64,000 nucleotides of DNA from Thioclava sp. SK-1 (GTDB taxonomy: Bacteria; Pseudomonadota; Alphaproteobacteria; Rhodobacterales; Rhodobacteraceae). A program made the translations under genes and the position numbers. The stretch spans positions 1 through 64,000 of the forward strand of contig NZ_MDHA01000044.1 in assembly GCF_001705665.1 (NCBI RefSeq), given 5' to 3'. Numbering within the stretch: position 1 is the first letter of the stretch; every line of letters begins with the position of its first letter. The notes beneath the pieces are model-generated. The model made no database searches, was not told the origin of the DNA, and saw only the letters and a program-made list of their open reading frames with translations. Below, one piece after another: positions 1 through 8,964 of the stretch.

Positions 1-565
1 CAACAAAACGGCTTTCGCCATCACCATGACCCGCAACACCCCAAAGATTGGGCCGGTAATCAATGTCCAACGCTGTGCGCGCACCGTGTTTGCGCGCAAG
101 CTCCAACGCGCAAAGCACCGCAGCCTCCGTGCGCGGATGGCTCAAATGCGTCCCCGTGGCCACAACTGCGCGGGTCCGTGCGATGAAATCCTCGGCGATA
201 TCCTGTTCGCATAGCGCCATATCCGCGCAATCCTCGCGGTAAAAAATCAGCGGGAACTGTTCTTCATCACGAATGCCCAAAATCACCAACGCGGTCAAAC
301 GGTCAGGATCGGTCTTGACCCCCTCTACCGACACACCTTCACGCGCCAGTTGCTCAAGGATGAACCGGCCCATATGTTCGTCACCCACGCGGGTGATCAG
401 CCCGGTTTTCAACCCCAGCCGAGAGGTACCGCAAGCGATATTGGTCGGACTGCCACCGATGTATTTCTCAAAGCTGCCCATGTCCTCCAATCGGCCGCCG
501 ATTTGCGCCCCATATAAATCAACACCTGCGCGCCCAATGGTGATTACGTCCAAATCCTTGGTCAT
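1..565 (-). CDS. iolC: 5-dehydro-2-deoxygluconokinase IolC (partial, C-terminus beyond left edge)
   Basis: PfkB/ribokinase-family sugar kinase, truncated by the window edge so that only about the first 188 residues are visible. In the family IolC phosphorylates 2-deoxy-5-keto-D-gluconate in cytoplasmic myo-inositol catabolism. The N-terminus (start MTKDLDVITIGRAG) carries the substrate loop YIGGSPTNIACGTSRLG and the PfkB-type GLITRVGDEHMGRF. Near the edge it has DIDYRPNLWGVAGHGDGE, which is characteristic of bacterial IolC. The ATG at 565 follows the stop of the upstream TIM-barrel gene by 3 nt (TGA-ACT-ATG), so the two are translationally coupled. iolB, iolD and iolE are not visible and may lie to the left. 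Whether it carries the C-terminal DUF2090 domain common in proteobacteria cannot be seen. Confidence 0.88.
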   Translation of the reverse strand, partial: MTKDLDVITIGRAGVDLYGAQIGGRLEDMGSFEKYIGGSPTNIACGTSRLGLKTGLITRVGDEHMGRFILEQLAREGVSVEGVKTDPDRLTALVILGIRDEEQFPLIFYREDCADMALCEQDIAEDFIARTRAVVATGTHLSHPRTEAAVLCALELARKHGARTALDIDYRPNLWGVAGHGDGESRFV

Positions 566-568
566 AGT

Positions 569-1498
569 TCAAAAGCCTGTCTTCTGGAGAAAGCTGCGCG
601 ACGCGGCAAGGTCATCCAAAATGGAGGTCACATTGCGCGGGTCGCGTTCTTGCTCGATGGTGATATAGCCGCCATAGCCCTTATCAAAGAGCACATCGCG
701 GATCGCGGCATAGTCGATATTTCCCTGTCCAATTGGACACATGACACCCTTTGCACAGGCATCAAAAAAGCGGATACGCATAGCCATGACCTGATCATAA
801 ACGATTGGGTCAATATCCTTGAAATGGATGTAATCCACGCGGTCCCAATAGCGCGTCAATGTGGCTACGGGATCCATGCCCGAATAGGCCAAATGGCCCG
901 TATCCAAACACAAGCCCGCCAGATCGTGTGCGATATCGCCGGCCAACTGTGCCAGCTCATCTGCAAATTCAATATAGCCGCCGGCATGCGGATGGATCAC
1001 CGCACGCACCCCATAATCATCGCGTGCGACTTGCGCAATTTGGCGGATGTTTTCCATCATTCCCGCCCAATCATCACGCAACAATCGCACGGCCAACTCA
1101 CTGTGGCCGGCACTGTAATCGCGGATATCATGTCCCCAATCCATCACAGTCAGATAGGGCGCGTCAAAGCGCTGGCCGGAATGGCTGGCCGGTTTGGGCA
1201 ACGCGGTGATAAAGGCACAGATATCATGGGTTTGCGATACCAGCGCCTGGCGATTTTCGCGCGACACAAGATCATCAAAAATAGTGCCTGCCACAATCGA
1301 CAGCCCGCGCTGCGCCAAGCTATCCGACACCCGGGCAACATCAAGCGGGACATAGCCATATGGCCCCAGCTCCAGCCCGCCGAATCCTGCGGCAGCGGCA
1401 TCGTCAAACACCGCCTCCCATGCGGGCAGATGTGGGTTGGTGATATCATCCACGCCCCAACAGCATGGCGCGGATGTGATAGTGATGGGACCGGGCAT
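569..1498 (-). CDS. Sugar phosphate isomerase/epimerase-type TIM barrel (IolE-like)
   Basis: 309-residue AP-endonuclease-2 / xylose-isomerase-like TIM barrel, the fold of inosose dehydratase IolE and of many sugar isomerases and epimerases. Visible family features are the N-terminal strand ending SAPCCWGVDDI, GFGGLELGPYGYVP, a metal-site HPHAGG around residue 170, CLDTGHLAYSGMDP, YIHFKDID and a C-terminal Glu in YITIEQERDP. The conserved His, Asp and Glu are the expected divalent-metal ligands. It lies between the ABM protein (1-nt stop/start overlap, TAATG) and iolC, so it belongs to the catabolic operon. IolE is the best guess from context, but family assignment at this level does not fix the reaction. 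Confidence 0.75.
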   Translation of the reverse strand: MPGPITITSAPCCWGVDDITNPHLPAWEAVFDDAAAAGFGGLELGPYGYVPLDVARVSDSLAQRGLSIVAGTIFDDLVSRENRQALVSQTHDICAFITALPKPASHSGQRFDAPYLTVMDWGHDIRDYSAGHSELAVRLLRDDWAGMMENIRQIAQVARDDYGVRAVIHPHAGGYIEFADELAQLAGDIAHDLAGLCLDTGHLAYSGMDPVATLTRYWDRVDYIHFKDIDPIVYDQVMAMRIRFFDACAKGVMCPIGQGNIDYAAIRDVLFDKGYGGYITIEQERDPRNVTSILDDLAASRSFLQKTGF

Positions 1499-1797
1499 TA
1501 ATTTGTATCCTTCGGCGCCGACAAATTGACCGTTTCAAAACATAAACCGGTGTGAAACCTTTCGTGGAACTCAATGAATTCAATGGTATGTGCTTCGCGC
1601 ATATGGGCGTCATGTGCCGCCTCGTCGGTCCATGTTTCAATGAAGACGAGGCGGTCTGGATTGTCGGTGCAGATGTAGAAATCATAACCAAGGCAGCCGG
1701 GCTCGGCGCGGGTGGCAAGCTGCGCTTGCGGTGCCCGCGCAAGGATGATGTCGCGCATGCCCGGCTGTAAGTCGATGGTAATGATGAATTTATACAT
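1498..1797 (-). CDS. Antibiotic biosynthesis monooxygenase (ABM) domain protein
   Basis: 99-residue single-domain ferredoxin-like alpha/beta protein of the ABM/YgiN quinol monooxygenase type. Visible hallmarks are an N-terminal beta strand MYKFIITIDLQPGMRD, the turn EPGCLGYDFY, the central FIETWTDEAAHDAHMR with the conserved Glu-x-Trp, and a C-terminal strand. Such proteins act as small dimeric cofactor-free oxygenases or accessory enzymes of unknown substrate. It is embedded between two TIM-barrel genes of the inositol-type operon, 18 nt after the upstream gene and overlapping the downstream one by one base. This suggests a role in the same pathway, possibly mutarotase-like as for other small dimeric ferredoxin-fold proteins in sugar operons. 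That role is inference only. Confidence 0.75.
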   Translation of the reverse strand: MYKFIITIDLQPGMRDIILARAPQAQLATRAEPGCLGYDFYICTDNPDRLVFIETWTDEAAHDAHMREAHTIEFIEFHERFHTGLCFETVNLSAPKDTN

Positions 1798-1815
1798 CTG
1801 AACCTGTCCTTCTTC

Positions 1816-2757
1816 TCAGCGTATGATCGTTGCTTGCAGCGCGTCGATGGAAGACTGAATTCCCGCGTTGGTGGACATGGTGAAATCCTCCATCTCCAAA
1901 GACACCCAACCGTTGTAGCCAGTCATTCTCACGACCGAGAAAAACTCTTTCCACCATTGCAGATCACGCCCTGCCCCGACCGCGACGTAATTCCACGCGC
2001 GGTTGGCAACATCGGTCACGTCTTTGGTTTCCAGCAACCCGTTGACATCGCACAGGCCGCGTTCGATCCGCGTGTCTTTTCCGTGGCAATGGTGGATCGC
2101 TGACCCCAATGCCCGCGCCGAGGCAATCGGGTCCGCGCCCATCCACATCAGATGCGACGGATCGAGGTTCATCCCGACCATATCACCGACCTCATTGCGC
2201 AATCGGAACAGGGTTTCAGGGTTCCACACCAACATCGCGGAGAAATTTTCCAGCGCGTAGCGTTTGATCCCGGCGGATTTGCCAAATTCAACCAGCTCAT
2301 TCCACAACGGGAAAGCACGGTCCTCCCATTGATATCGGTCGCGCTCTGGCATCTCATCTGGCCAGCTTTTGGTATAGACTAACCAGTTGGGCACGCTGTC
2401 GCCGGGGGCGGCTTCGGGCAGGCCCGACATGGTGACGATGGTCTCGACGCCGATCTCACCTGCAAGAAGGATGGTGTCTTTCATCTCGGTCAGATGGCGG
2501 GTGCCCATCGCGCCCGGATCCAGCGGGTTGGCCGAACAATTCAGCGCTGCAATGCTAAGGCCCCTAGCTTCGATTTCTTTCAGCTTTTGGGCTAAAAGCG
2601 CCTTATCTGCCAACAGTTCATCCGCGCGGAAATGCGGGCCCGATGACCAACCACCGCCGGTCATCTCGATGCCCTCGACGCCCAGCTTGACGCATTTATC
2701 CAACATATCCGTGAAGGACAGATCGGCCATCACATCGGTGCAAATTGAAAGTTTCAT
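1816..2757 (-). CDS. Sugar phosphate isomerase/epimerase-type TIM barrel
   Basis: 313-residue xylose-isomerase-like TIM barrel, the second of three in the locus. Diagnostic stretches are MKLSICTDVMADLSF, GVEGIEMTGGG, IAALNCSANPLDPG, a metal Glu in YALENFSAMLVW, NLDPSHLMWMGADP, HHCHGKDTRIERG and the C-terminal GWVSLEMEDFTM with the last Glu ligand. It is more diverged from IolE than its neighbour. Enzymes of this shape include 2-keto-myo-inositol isomerases (IolI), sugar epimerases and the 3-keto-glycoside lyases/hydratases of levoglucosan and glycoside catabolism. Shine-Dalgarno GAGGAG lies about 9 nt before the ATG at 2757. It sits in the same operon, 26 nt after the upstream Gfo/Idh gene. 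Confidence 0.75.
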   Translation of the reverse strand: MKLSICTDVMADLSFTDMLDKCVKLGVEGIEMTGGGWSSGPHFRADELLADKALLAQKLKEIEARGLSIAALNCSANPLDPGAMGTRHLTEMKDTILLAGEIGVETIVTMSGLPEAAPGDSVPNWLVYTKSWPDEMPERDRYQWEDRAFPLWNELVEFGKSAGIKRYALENFSAMLVWNPETLFRLRNEVGDMVGMNLDPSHLMWMGADPIASARALGSAIHHCHGKDTRIERGLCDVNGLLETKDVTDVANRAWNYVAVGAGRDLQWWKEFFSVVRMTGYNGWVSLEMEDFTMSTNAGIQSSIDALQATIIR

Positions 2758-2783
2758 GTCTCTGTACTCCTCGAAAGAGACGG

Positions 2784-3956
2784 TTATTTGTAATCGACCC
2801 AGGCCGCACCCGCATCGGCCGAGCGGACGCAGTTTTCCAACCAGCGCACGCCTTCTGTGCCGGCCTCAATCCCGGGGTAATGATGGCTGGCCAAAAAGGC
2901 GTCATCGTCGCGCATTCGGGCATCAATGGCCTGCGCGATCCACAGGTAGATATTGGCCCAGCTGTCGCCCAGACCTTCGGTATGCAGCGCGCCCATGCGG
3001 TCCACCGCCAGACTCTCGTCTTCCAGATAAGACATGCCGTGATGCAAGATACGATTGGGTTCGCCCTGCACTTCATAGAGCAGCTGATCGGGATGGCTGT
3101 CCGACCATTCGACCGATGCCTTTGAACCGATAAAGCGGTAGCGTTGCGATCCCATATTTCCGGCATTGACCGAAGACGACCATAGCCGCCCCCGTGCACC
3201 ATTGTCGTAATGCATCAAGACAGTGGCATGATCTTCCAGCGGCGCACGCGTGGGAATAAAGGCTTTGCGGTCACACAGAAGACGTTCGACCTTGATATGG
3301 GGCAACACCACTTCGGAAAGGTAATATAAATGTGTGCCTATATCTCCCAAAACAAAGGTGGATCCCGCGGTCGCAGGGTTGGTGCGCCATTTGACGGCAT
3401 CGCCTGCGTTGGTGTCGTCACCCGCATTGAACCCATGGGTATATTGCATGTCGATGATGCGGATATCGCCCAGCAATCCCTTGGCCACCATCGCCGCCAT
3501 CTGATGCACCAATGGATGGCCGGTGAAGCCGTAGGTCACGCCCACAATCAAACCGTTTTTCGAGGCAAGATCACGAATTTCATCACATTCCGCGACAGTA
3601 AAGAACAGCGGTTTCTCGCAGATCACATGGATCCCCGCCTGCAACAACGCTTTGGTGATTTCAAAATGGGTGAAATTTGGGGTGGCGACCGAGACAACAT
3701 CAACCTTGTCTTCGCGATCTGCCTCGCCAGCGATGAGGTCTTGATAGGTCGCATAGCAGCGATCCGATGCCACGCCCAAATTCGTGCCAAATTCGCGACC
3801 GCGCTGCGCATCCAGATCGAACGCACCGGCCACCAACTGATAGGTGCCATCGCGCAATGCACCCGTTCGGTGCTTATAGCCAACTTGACCGGTCCGGCCA
3901 CCGCCGACCATGCCCCAGCGTAGAGGGCGCATAAGTGTTCGTTCGCCGTTTATCAT
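2784..3956 (-). CDS. Gfo/Idh/MocA family NAD(P)-dependent oxidoreductase
   Basis: 390-residue two-domain dehydrogenase. The N-terminal Rossmann fold has GMVGGGRTGQVG and the Asp-containing AGAFDLDAQRG, the catalytic Lys lies in CEKPL (about residue 115), and the C-terminal domain has GDIGTHLYYL carrying the expected Asp/His pair. The extended C-terminal half with SWANIYLWIAQAIDARMR and YPGIEAG is typical of the longer sub-family of glycoside/levoglucosan- or inositol-oxidising enzymes rather than of minimal IolG. A strong GGAGA stands 6 nt upstream of the chosen ATG. It probably oxidises or re-reduces a ring hydroxyl of a cyclitol or sugar. The exact substrate is unknown. It lies 42 nt after iolG in the same operon. 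Confidence 0.8.
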   Translation of the reverse strand: MINGERTLMRPLRWGMVGGGRTGQVGYKHRTGALRDGTYQLVAGAFDLDAQRGREFGTNLGVASDRCYATYQDLIAGEADREDKVDVVSVATPNFTHFEITKALLQAGIHVICEKPLFFTVAECDEIRDLASKNGLIVGVTYGFTGHPLVHQMAAMVAKGLLGDIRIIDMQYTHGFNAGDDTNAGDAVKWRTNPATAGSTFVLGDIGTHLYYLSEVVLPHIKVERLLCDRKAFIPTRAPLEDHATVLMHYDNGARGRLWSSSVNAGNMGSQRYRFIGSKASVEWSDSHPDQLLYEVQGEPNRILHHGMSYLEDESLAVDRMGALHTEGLGDSWANIYLWIAQAIDARMRDDDAFLASHHYPGIEAGTEGVRWLENCVRSADAGAAWVDYK

Positions 3957-3998
3957 GGCGGTCTCCTGTGCAGGCTTATGTGAATGATGTTGGTTAGT

Positions 3999-5003
3999 TC
4001 AGGCGTAGATGTCTGGTTTGTCACGCATATGGATGGGTTCACGCGCGCCGCTGGTGACAGCGCGCAAAGCCGCATCGCCCACCAGTGTCGCGGCATAACC
4101 ATCCCATGTGGACGGGCCGGTCGCCCCGCCTTTTTGGGCCGCGATTATCCATTCGCGGAACTCTTGATCATAGGCATCGATGAAACGATCGCGCCAATCA
4201 CGCGGTATCGCCTGGCGTATGCCAAATTGATCGGAGATCACCGTGGCTGGGCGATTGGGCAGCGCCGCTATTCCCTGTTCACAGCTGACTTCGCCGCGAA
4301 TGTCATAGCCATAGGCGATATTCACCGAAATCTCGACATCAACAATTGCGCCAGAGCCCATATACAACATCACCATGACCGGGTCGCGCAGATCTTGTCC
4401 GCGCGACGAACGGCGCGGTGTGCGGACCTCCACTGCGGAGATTTCATCATCCAGCAACCAGCGCGAAATATCGGCATCATGCACCAATGTGTCATTAAGC
4501 GGCATGTCAGAGGTATAAAGCCCCGCCGGGACCGAGACATTGCGATGCACCGATTTATACATCAGCGGCGTGCCCAGTGTGCCACCGTCAATCACCGCCT
4601 TCAAACTGCGATAATCTGCATCGAAGCGGCGCATGAAACCCACTTGTACAAGACGGCGGCCAAAGGCGGCTTCGGCATCAATGACGCGCAGCGCAGCCTG
4701 TTCCGATGTCACCAAGGGTTTTTCACAAAACACCGGCTTGCCTGCGGCGATACAGTCCAGCAATTGCTCCTCATGGGCTGGACCCCAAGAACAAATCACG
4801 ACCGCCTCTACATCATCTGCGCGGATCAGCTCTTGTGGTGTGTTCGTCGCCCGCGCCCCGGCAGGCGCCGCAGCAGCAGCGCGTACGGCATCAATATCAG
4901 TCACCGCTGTGATCTGGGCGCCTGACAACACCTGCGTCAGACGGCGGATATGGTCCTGGCCGATCATGCCGGTGCCAATTACACCAATTTTCAGGGCCAT
5001 CAT
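3999..5003 (-). CDS. iolG: Inositol 2-dehydrogenase-type Gfo/Idh/MocA enzyme
   Basis: 334-residue dehydrogenase of normal IolG length. The Rossmann motif GVIGTGMIG begins at residue 7. The residues equivalent to the IolG triad are present: Lys95 in FCEKPLVTS, Asp171 and His175 in the D-x3-H arrangement of [12 protein letters not shown]. In the family it oxidises myo-inositol (and sometimes scyllo- or D-chiro-inositol or glucose) to the 2-keto compound with NAD+. It overlaps the preceding IolH-like gene by 4 nt (ATGA), so translation is coupled. There are two ATGs in tandem (5003 and 5000), and the first is kept. The presence of IolC and a TIM-barrel IolE-like protein in the operon supports the inositol assignment. 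Confidence 0.82.
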   Translation of the reverse strand: MMALKIGVIGTGMIGQDHIRRLTQVLSGAQITAVTDIDAVRAAAAAPAGARATNTPQELIRADDVEAVVICSWGPAHEEQLLDCIAAGKPVFCEKPLVTSEQAALRVIDAEAAFGRRLVQVGFMRRFDADYRSLKAVIDGGTLGTPLMYKSVHRNVSVPAGLYTSDMPLNDTLVHDADISRWLLDDEISAVEVRTPRRSSRGQDLRDPVMVMLYMGSGAIVDVEISVNIAYGYDIRGEVSCEQGIAALPNRPATVISDQFGIRQAIPRDWRDRFIDAYDQEFREWIIAAQKGGATGPSTWDGYAATLVGDAALRAVTSGAREPIHMRDKPDIYA

Positions 5004-5908
5004 GCGCCCCCTGACATGGAATATTTCGCAAGATAGCGTTTTGTCTCAGCCAGCATAAAACGGGCACTGTCTTCGGCGCGGTCTTCCCATGCAAACACAC
5101 AGTTCGACAGCACGCCATCGAATTTCATATCTGCCAAAGTCGAGAAAAACAGATCCCAGTCAATTTCACCTTGACCGTAATCTAGATGCTGATGCACGCG
5201 AACTTTACTTTCGGGCGGGTTCACGATGTAACGCAGCTCAGACGATTTGTTGTGGTCATAGGTGTCGGCCAGGCGCACATGTTCCAGATAGCCTGCGGTG
5301 GAACGCAGATTGGCCACCATATCAGGACCGTAGAAGAACGTATGTGGCGCTATGAACGACGCCCGAACCAATGGTGAGTTGATGGTTTTGATGATGTCGA
5401 TGGCTGGTGCGATTTCTTCTACCCAATCTTCAGGATGCGCCTCCAAAGACAGTTTGATCCCTTCGCGTTCCAACAAGGGAACAAGAATATCCATTGCCCG
5501 GAAAAACTGGCCTTCACAGGTTTCGGGCCGATGCAAACCGGACCGGTCATTCAGGCTGCGATTGGGCGATCCACCACGGCCGAATTCGGACACGAACAAC
5601 GGGCATTCCAGCTCTACCGCCAGTTCAATCGCGCGTTTCCAATTCTCAATAGCGACATCCCATTCGTCTTGATAGGGGCTGGACCACCGATACATCGGTT
5701 GGATTGATGCAAGACCTACATTGTTGTCACGTAATGCTTTCTTAAAGCTTTGAATGCGCTCCGGATACATTTTCGGGCGGGTCCACCACGAAAAGAAATC
5801 CGGTCGCGGTGACATTTCAACATAGTCATAGCCCAGCTCCGCAACCTTGCGAACGGTCTCTTCCAGCGACAGATGCCGGATCATATGCGGGTCTAAAGTA
5901 TGCTTCAT
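5000..5908 (-). CDS. IolH-like sugar phosphate isomerase/epimerase TIM barrel
   Basis: Third TIM-barrel isomerase/epimerase-type protein of the locus, about 302 residues from the ATG at 5908 (a GTG three codons upstream is the alternative start). The opening [30 protein letters not shown] resembles proteins annotated IolH in inositol operons. Probable metal ligands are the Glu in [10 protein letters not shown], the His/Asp region [11 protein letters not shown], the His in [16 protein letters not shown] and the late CVFAWEDR. It is the first enzyme gene after the ABC importer genes, separated from them by a hairpin. No reaction has been firmly established for IolH, so the role is inferred from neighbours. 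Confidence 0.72.
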   Translation of the reverse strand: MKHTLDPHMIRHLSLEETVRKVAELGYDYVEMSPRPDFFSWWTRPKMYPERIQSFKKALRDNNVGLASIQPMYRWSSPYQDEWDVAIENWKRAIELAVELECPLFVSEFGRGGSPNRSLNDRSGLHRPETCEGQFFRAMDILVPLLEREGIKLSLEAHPEDWVEEIAPAIDIIKTINSPLVRASFIAPHTFFYGPDMVANLRSTAGYLEHVRLADTYDHNKSSELRYIVNPPESKVRVHQHLDYGQGEIDWDLFFSTLADMKFDGVLSNCVFAWEDRAEDSARFMLAETKRYLAKYSMSGGA

Positions 5909-5939
5909 GGTCTTCACTTTCGCTGCAATAGAGTTGGAT

Positions 5940-5980
5940 GGCGTCCGCCTTGGAGGAGTTCGAAGGGAGGGGCGAACGCC
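5940..5980 (-). terminator. Intercistronic hairpin between ABC transporter and enzyme genes
   Basis: Arms 5940-5949 (GGCGTCCGCC) and 5971-5980 (GGCGAACGCC) pair over 10 bp. The single mismatch becomes a G-U pair in the minus-strand RNA, and the loop is 21 nt. It lies between the stop of the ATPase gene (5990) and the start of the IolH-like gene (5908). No U-run follows, so partial attenuation or mRNA processing/stabilisation is more likely than full termination. Confidence 0.5.
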
Positions 5981-5989
5981 AGAGCGCGC

Positions 5990-6802
5990 TTAGGCAAGCG
6001 ATGCGGCCGCGGCGCTCTGATTTGAGGATGGCTCCATATGGTCATCCAGATCGGCCAACGCCTCTCCGCCCGCCATCAGATCCGTGATTTCTTCGCGCGA
6101 ACGTTCGCCGCGCATGAAATTGGCGGCCAAAGCGCCACGGATCAGCACGGCGAAATGATCGCCTACCGCCATCGCATGCGTGACCTGGTGGGTGATAAAG
6201 ATCACGGCGATGCCGCGCTTTTTCGCCTCCATGACAATGCGCAGCACATGGCTGGCCTGCTTGACGCCTAAAGCGGCAGTGGGTTCGTCCAAAATCAAGA
6301 CCCGCGCCCCGAAATGCACCGCCCGCGCGATGGCCAATGCCTGGCGTTCGCCGCCCGACAATCCACCAATCAGGCGGTCGCCATCATCAATCCGGGTGAT
6401 GCCAAAGCTTTGAACCGCTTTCACCGCTGTTTCATTCGCAGTTTTGCGGTCGAATACTTTGAACGGACCAAATTTCTTCACGGGCTCCACGCCCACGAAA
6501 AAGCTGCGCCCAATCGACATCAACGGAAAGGTGCCGCCAAATTGGTGTACTGTGGCAATGCCGCGATCTGCTGCGTCTTTTGGCTTATCAAAGGTGATGG
6601 TCTCACCATCCATCTTAATAGTGCCAGAGCTTGGTTTATGCACCCCGGCCAGCGTCTTGATCAGCGTCGATTTGCCCGCGCCATTATCACCCAGCAGGCA
6701 CAGAACTTCGCCTGCTTTCACACTCAGGGAAATGTCATGCAGAACATCAATCGGCCCAAAGGATTTGTTTACATTTTTAAGCTCAAGAACAGGGTGAACC
6801 AT
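5990..6802 (-). CDS. Sugar ABC transporter ATP-binding protein (ribose/inositol type)
   Basis: Cytoplasmic ATPase subunit of about 270 residues. It has a Walker A GDNGAGKST, Q-loop region VHQFGGTFPL, signature LSGGERQALAIARA, Walker B VLILDEPTAAL and H-loop FITHQVTHA. It contains a single nucleotide-binding domain rather than the tandem domains of RbsA/MglA, as in Frc-type CUT2 importers. The ATG at 6802 is preferred. A GTG at 6814, overlapping the permease stop, is the alternative. It is the last transporter gene of the SBP-permease-permease-ATPase series and probably energises uptake of the compound degraded by the downstream enzymes. Confidence 0.85.
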   Translation of the reverse strand: MVHPVLELKNVNKSFGPIDVLHDISLSVKAGEVLCLLGDNGAGKSTLIKTLAGVHKPSSGTIKMDGETITFDKPKDAADRGIATVHQFGGTFPLMSIGRSFFVGVEPVKKFGPFKVFDRKTANETAVKAVQSFGITRIDDGDRLIGGLSGGERQALAIARAVHFGARVLILDEPTAALGVKQASHVLRIVMEAKKRGIAVIFITHQVTHAMAVGDHFAVLIRGALAANFMRGERSREEITDLMAGGEALADLDDHMEPSSNQSAAAASLA

Positions 6803-6810
6803 AGCAGTTC

Positions 6811-7803
6811 TCACTTCTTACTGGGGCTGTAGGACAGCGCGAATTTGCGGAAGGAATTGTTGATCAAAACGGCCAGCAACAGCATTACGCCGATGATCAG
6901 CGACGACCAATTACGGTCGATATCGGTGAAATAGATGCCCTGATTGACCACTGCGAAGGTAATGGTGCCCAAGAACACCCCAACGACCGAGCCAAACCCA
7001 CCCGTCAACAGAACCCCACCAACAACCACCGACACCACGGCGTTAAAGATGTAATTCATACCACCCGACACTTGGGCAGAGTTGAATAAGATTGCGCCGC
7101 ACATTCCCACAAAGGCAGAAGATGTGGATGACAGCACGAATAAGGTGATCGTCATCTTTTCCACCGGGATACCCGCATTTCGCGCGCTTTCGGTATCGCC
7201 CCCCATCGCAAACAGCCAATTCCCGACTGGTGTGTGATGGATAAAGAAACAATACACCGCAGCCAGACCCAGCCACCAGATGATCACGATCTGATAGGAT
7301 CCGCCGATCAAGATACCAAATGTCGCCTTCGCCCAATCCGGAGCCTCCAACGGCACAGAGGCATTACCGGTCAACAAGACCGAGGCAGACAGAATGATCC
7401 CCTGCATCGCCACCAGCGTGGCCAGTGTGATAATCAACGACGGGACAGAGGTTCTGACTGTCAGCAGCCCGTTGATCAAGCCAATCACGACCCCCAACCC
7501 CAAAGTCGCAATGATCCCCACTGAAATGGGCAACCCGTAATGGCCCGACACAATCGCAACCGTCATAGAGCCTGCCGGGATCATCGCCCCAATAGAGATG
7601 TCCAGTTCACCCGAAATCATCAACAGCCCAACCGGGATAGCGACAATACCAAGGTTGGCCGCAAAGTTGACCCAAGACGCCGCGCCAAGAAACCGGTCGA
7701 TCTGAACTCCGCCAAAGATCACAAAGAAGGCCGCCACAATCAAAAGGCTTATAACAGCGCCCGCTTCGGGCCGACGTAGGAAGTTCCCCAAAAAGTTGTT
7801 CAT
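6811..7803 (-). CDS. Sugar ABC transporter permease (CUT2/RbsC family), second paralogue
   Basis: 330-residue integral membrane protein with about eight to ten hydrophobic segments and the family signatures GLLMISGELDISIG (residues about 60-73) and VGGVLLTGGFGSVVGVFLGT near the C-terminus. Strong Shine-Dalgarno AAGGAGC before ATG 7803. It is clearly paralogous to the adjacent permease at 7815-8855 (shared PEAG start, SWVNFAAxxGIVA and NQGIYFT segments), so the importer probably uses a heterodimeric membrane channel. Separation from the neighbour is 11 nt. Confidence 0.87.
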   Translation of the reverse strand: MNNFLGNFLRRPEAGAVISLLIVAAFFVIFGGVQIDRFLGAASWVNFAANLGIVAIPVGLLMISGELDISIGAMIPAGSMTVAIVSGHYGLPISVGIIATLGLGVVIGLINGLLTVRTSVPSLIITLATLVAMQGIILSASVLLTGNASVPLEAPDWAKATFGILIGGSYQIVIIWWLGLAAVYCFFIHHTPVGNWLFAMGGDTESARNAGIPVEKMTITLFVLSSTSSAFVGMCGAILFNSAQVSGGMNYIFNAVVSVVVGGVLLTGGFGSVVGVFLGTITFAVVNQGIYFTDIDRNWSSLIIGVMLLLAVLINNSFRKFALSYSPSKK

Positions 7804-7814
7804 CGCCGTGCTCC

Positions 7815-8855
7815 TTAGGATTTTTTCTTGCTGGAGTATGAGAGCGCGAGCTGGCGGAACGTGTCATTCATCAACACCGCGATCAACAACAGCGCGCCAA
7901 TGATGACAGAGCCTAAATTCGCGTCAAAACTGGTGAAATAGATCCCTTGGTTCACCATCGAAAAGGTGATGGTGCCCAAAACGATTCCTAGAACAGATCC
8001 AAAGCCGCCCGTCAGCAGCACGCCGCCAATCACCACACACATGATAGAGTTGAAGATAAACGCCTGACCACCTGCAACCTGTGCGCTTTGATAGACCATC
8101 GCTTGACTGACGCCGACAAAGGCCGCCGAAAATCCGGACATCATAAACAGGCCGATGGTCAGTTTCTCGGTCGGAATACCTGCATTGCGCGCTGAAATGC
8201 GATCTCCGCCAAGCGCATAGATCCAATTCCCGATGGGCGAGACATGCAGGATATACGCAACCACCACGATGAACCCCAACCACCAAAAGATCGTGACCGC
8301 GAACATCCCACCAACGAATTGGCCCAGAATGGATTTGTAAAAGGCATCTGGCACGATATTGGCCGAAGTCGACCCGGTCAGCAGAACCGACAGGCCCAAC
8401 GTCAGCCCCATCACCGCAAACATCATCCCGATAGAAACGATTAGCGATGGCACACCGGTGCGATTTACCAAAAACCCGTTCACTAACCCCACTGTGAGGC
8501 CAAAGACCAGCGCGGCACCAATGCCTACGATCTCGGGCAAGCCGTGATAGCCTGAGATCACAGCTACGATCAGCGATGCAGCAGGGATCACAGACCCGAT
8601 AGACAGGTCCAGCTCGCCCGCGATCATCAGCAATCCGATAGGCAATGCAACGATACCGATTTCGGCCGCGACATTAAGCCAGCTTGCAAAGCCAGCGGGT
8701 TGAACGAAGATATTTGACGCCACCGCAGAGAAAAAGACAAATACGGCAAGCATCCCTAATAAAGAGCCTGCTTCAGGACGCCGGATCAAACGCCCGATCG
8801 CGCTTGACGCAGACTTCTTGGTTTCATCCGGTAAAGATTGCGTGACAGAGGTCAT
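7815..8855 (-). CDS. Sugar ABC transporter permease (CUT2/RbsC family), first paralogue
   Basis: 346-residue inner-membrane permease. It has a hydrophilic N-terminal extension of about 25 residues followed by multiple membrane segments. It carries GLLMIAGELDLSIGSVIPAA and GGVLLTGGFGSVLGIVLGT, matching the neighbouring permease almost motif for motif. Shine-Dalgarno GAGGACC precedes ATG 8855. It follows the binding-protein gene after a 109-nt spacer that holds a hairpin, an arrangement that usually lowers membrane-subunit expression relative to the binding protein. Confidence 0.87.
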   Translation of the reverse strand: MTSVTQSLPDETKKSASSAIGRLIRRPEAGSLLGMLAVFVFFSAVASNIFVQPAGFASWLNVAAEIGIVALPIGLLMIAGELDLSIGSVIPAASLIVAVISGYHGLPEIVGIGAALVFGLTVGLVNGFLVNRTGVPSLIVSIGMMFAVMGLTLGLSVLLTGSTSANIVPDAFYKSILGQFVGGMFAVTIFWWLGFIVVVAYILHVSPIGNWIYALGGDRISARNAGIPTEKLTIGLFMMSGFSAAFVGVSQAMVYQSAQVAGGQAFIFNSIMCVVIGGVLLTGGFGSVLGIVLGTITFSMVNQGIYFTSFDANLGSVIIGALLLIAVLMNDTFRQLALSYSSKKKS

Positions 8856-8902
8856 TTTGGTCCTCGAAATTCAAAGAATTTGCGCGCTCGGACGGCGCCC
8901 CA

Positions 8903-8937
8903 GGCCTGTGCCTAGGGCAGTTGGCCCATCACAGGCC
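8903..8937 (-). terminator. Hairpin downstream of the inositol-type SBP gene
   Basis: Perfect 8-bp arms GGCCTGTG (8903-8910) and CACAGGCC (8930-8937), with a nested GGGC/GCCC pairing (8915-8918 with 8924-8927) inside the loop. It is located 28 nt after the SBP stop and before the permease start at 8855. There is no T-run, so it is read as a 3'-end stabiliser or attenuator rather than a terminator. Confidence 0.5.
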
Positions 8938-8964
8938 AAAGGATCCGTCATAAATCGCGTTTGC

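Noticed and set aside
650-1501. Plus-strand open frame of 283 codons opposite the IolE-like gene
   Set aside because: It is antisense to a gene with clear family motifs, and its protein has a Gln/Arg/His/Ile-biased composition with no recognisable domain.
3984-4925. Plus-strand open frame of 313 codons opposite iolG
   Set aside because: Antisense shadow of a gene with a complete catalytic triad; no ribosome-binding site or domain.
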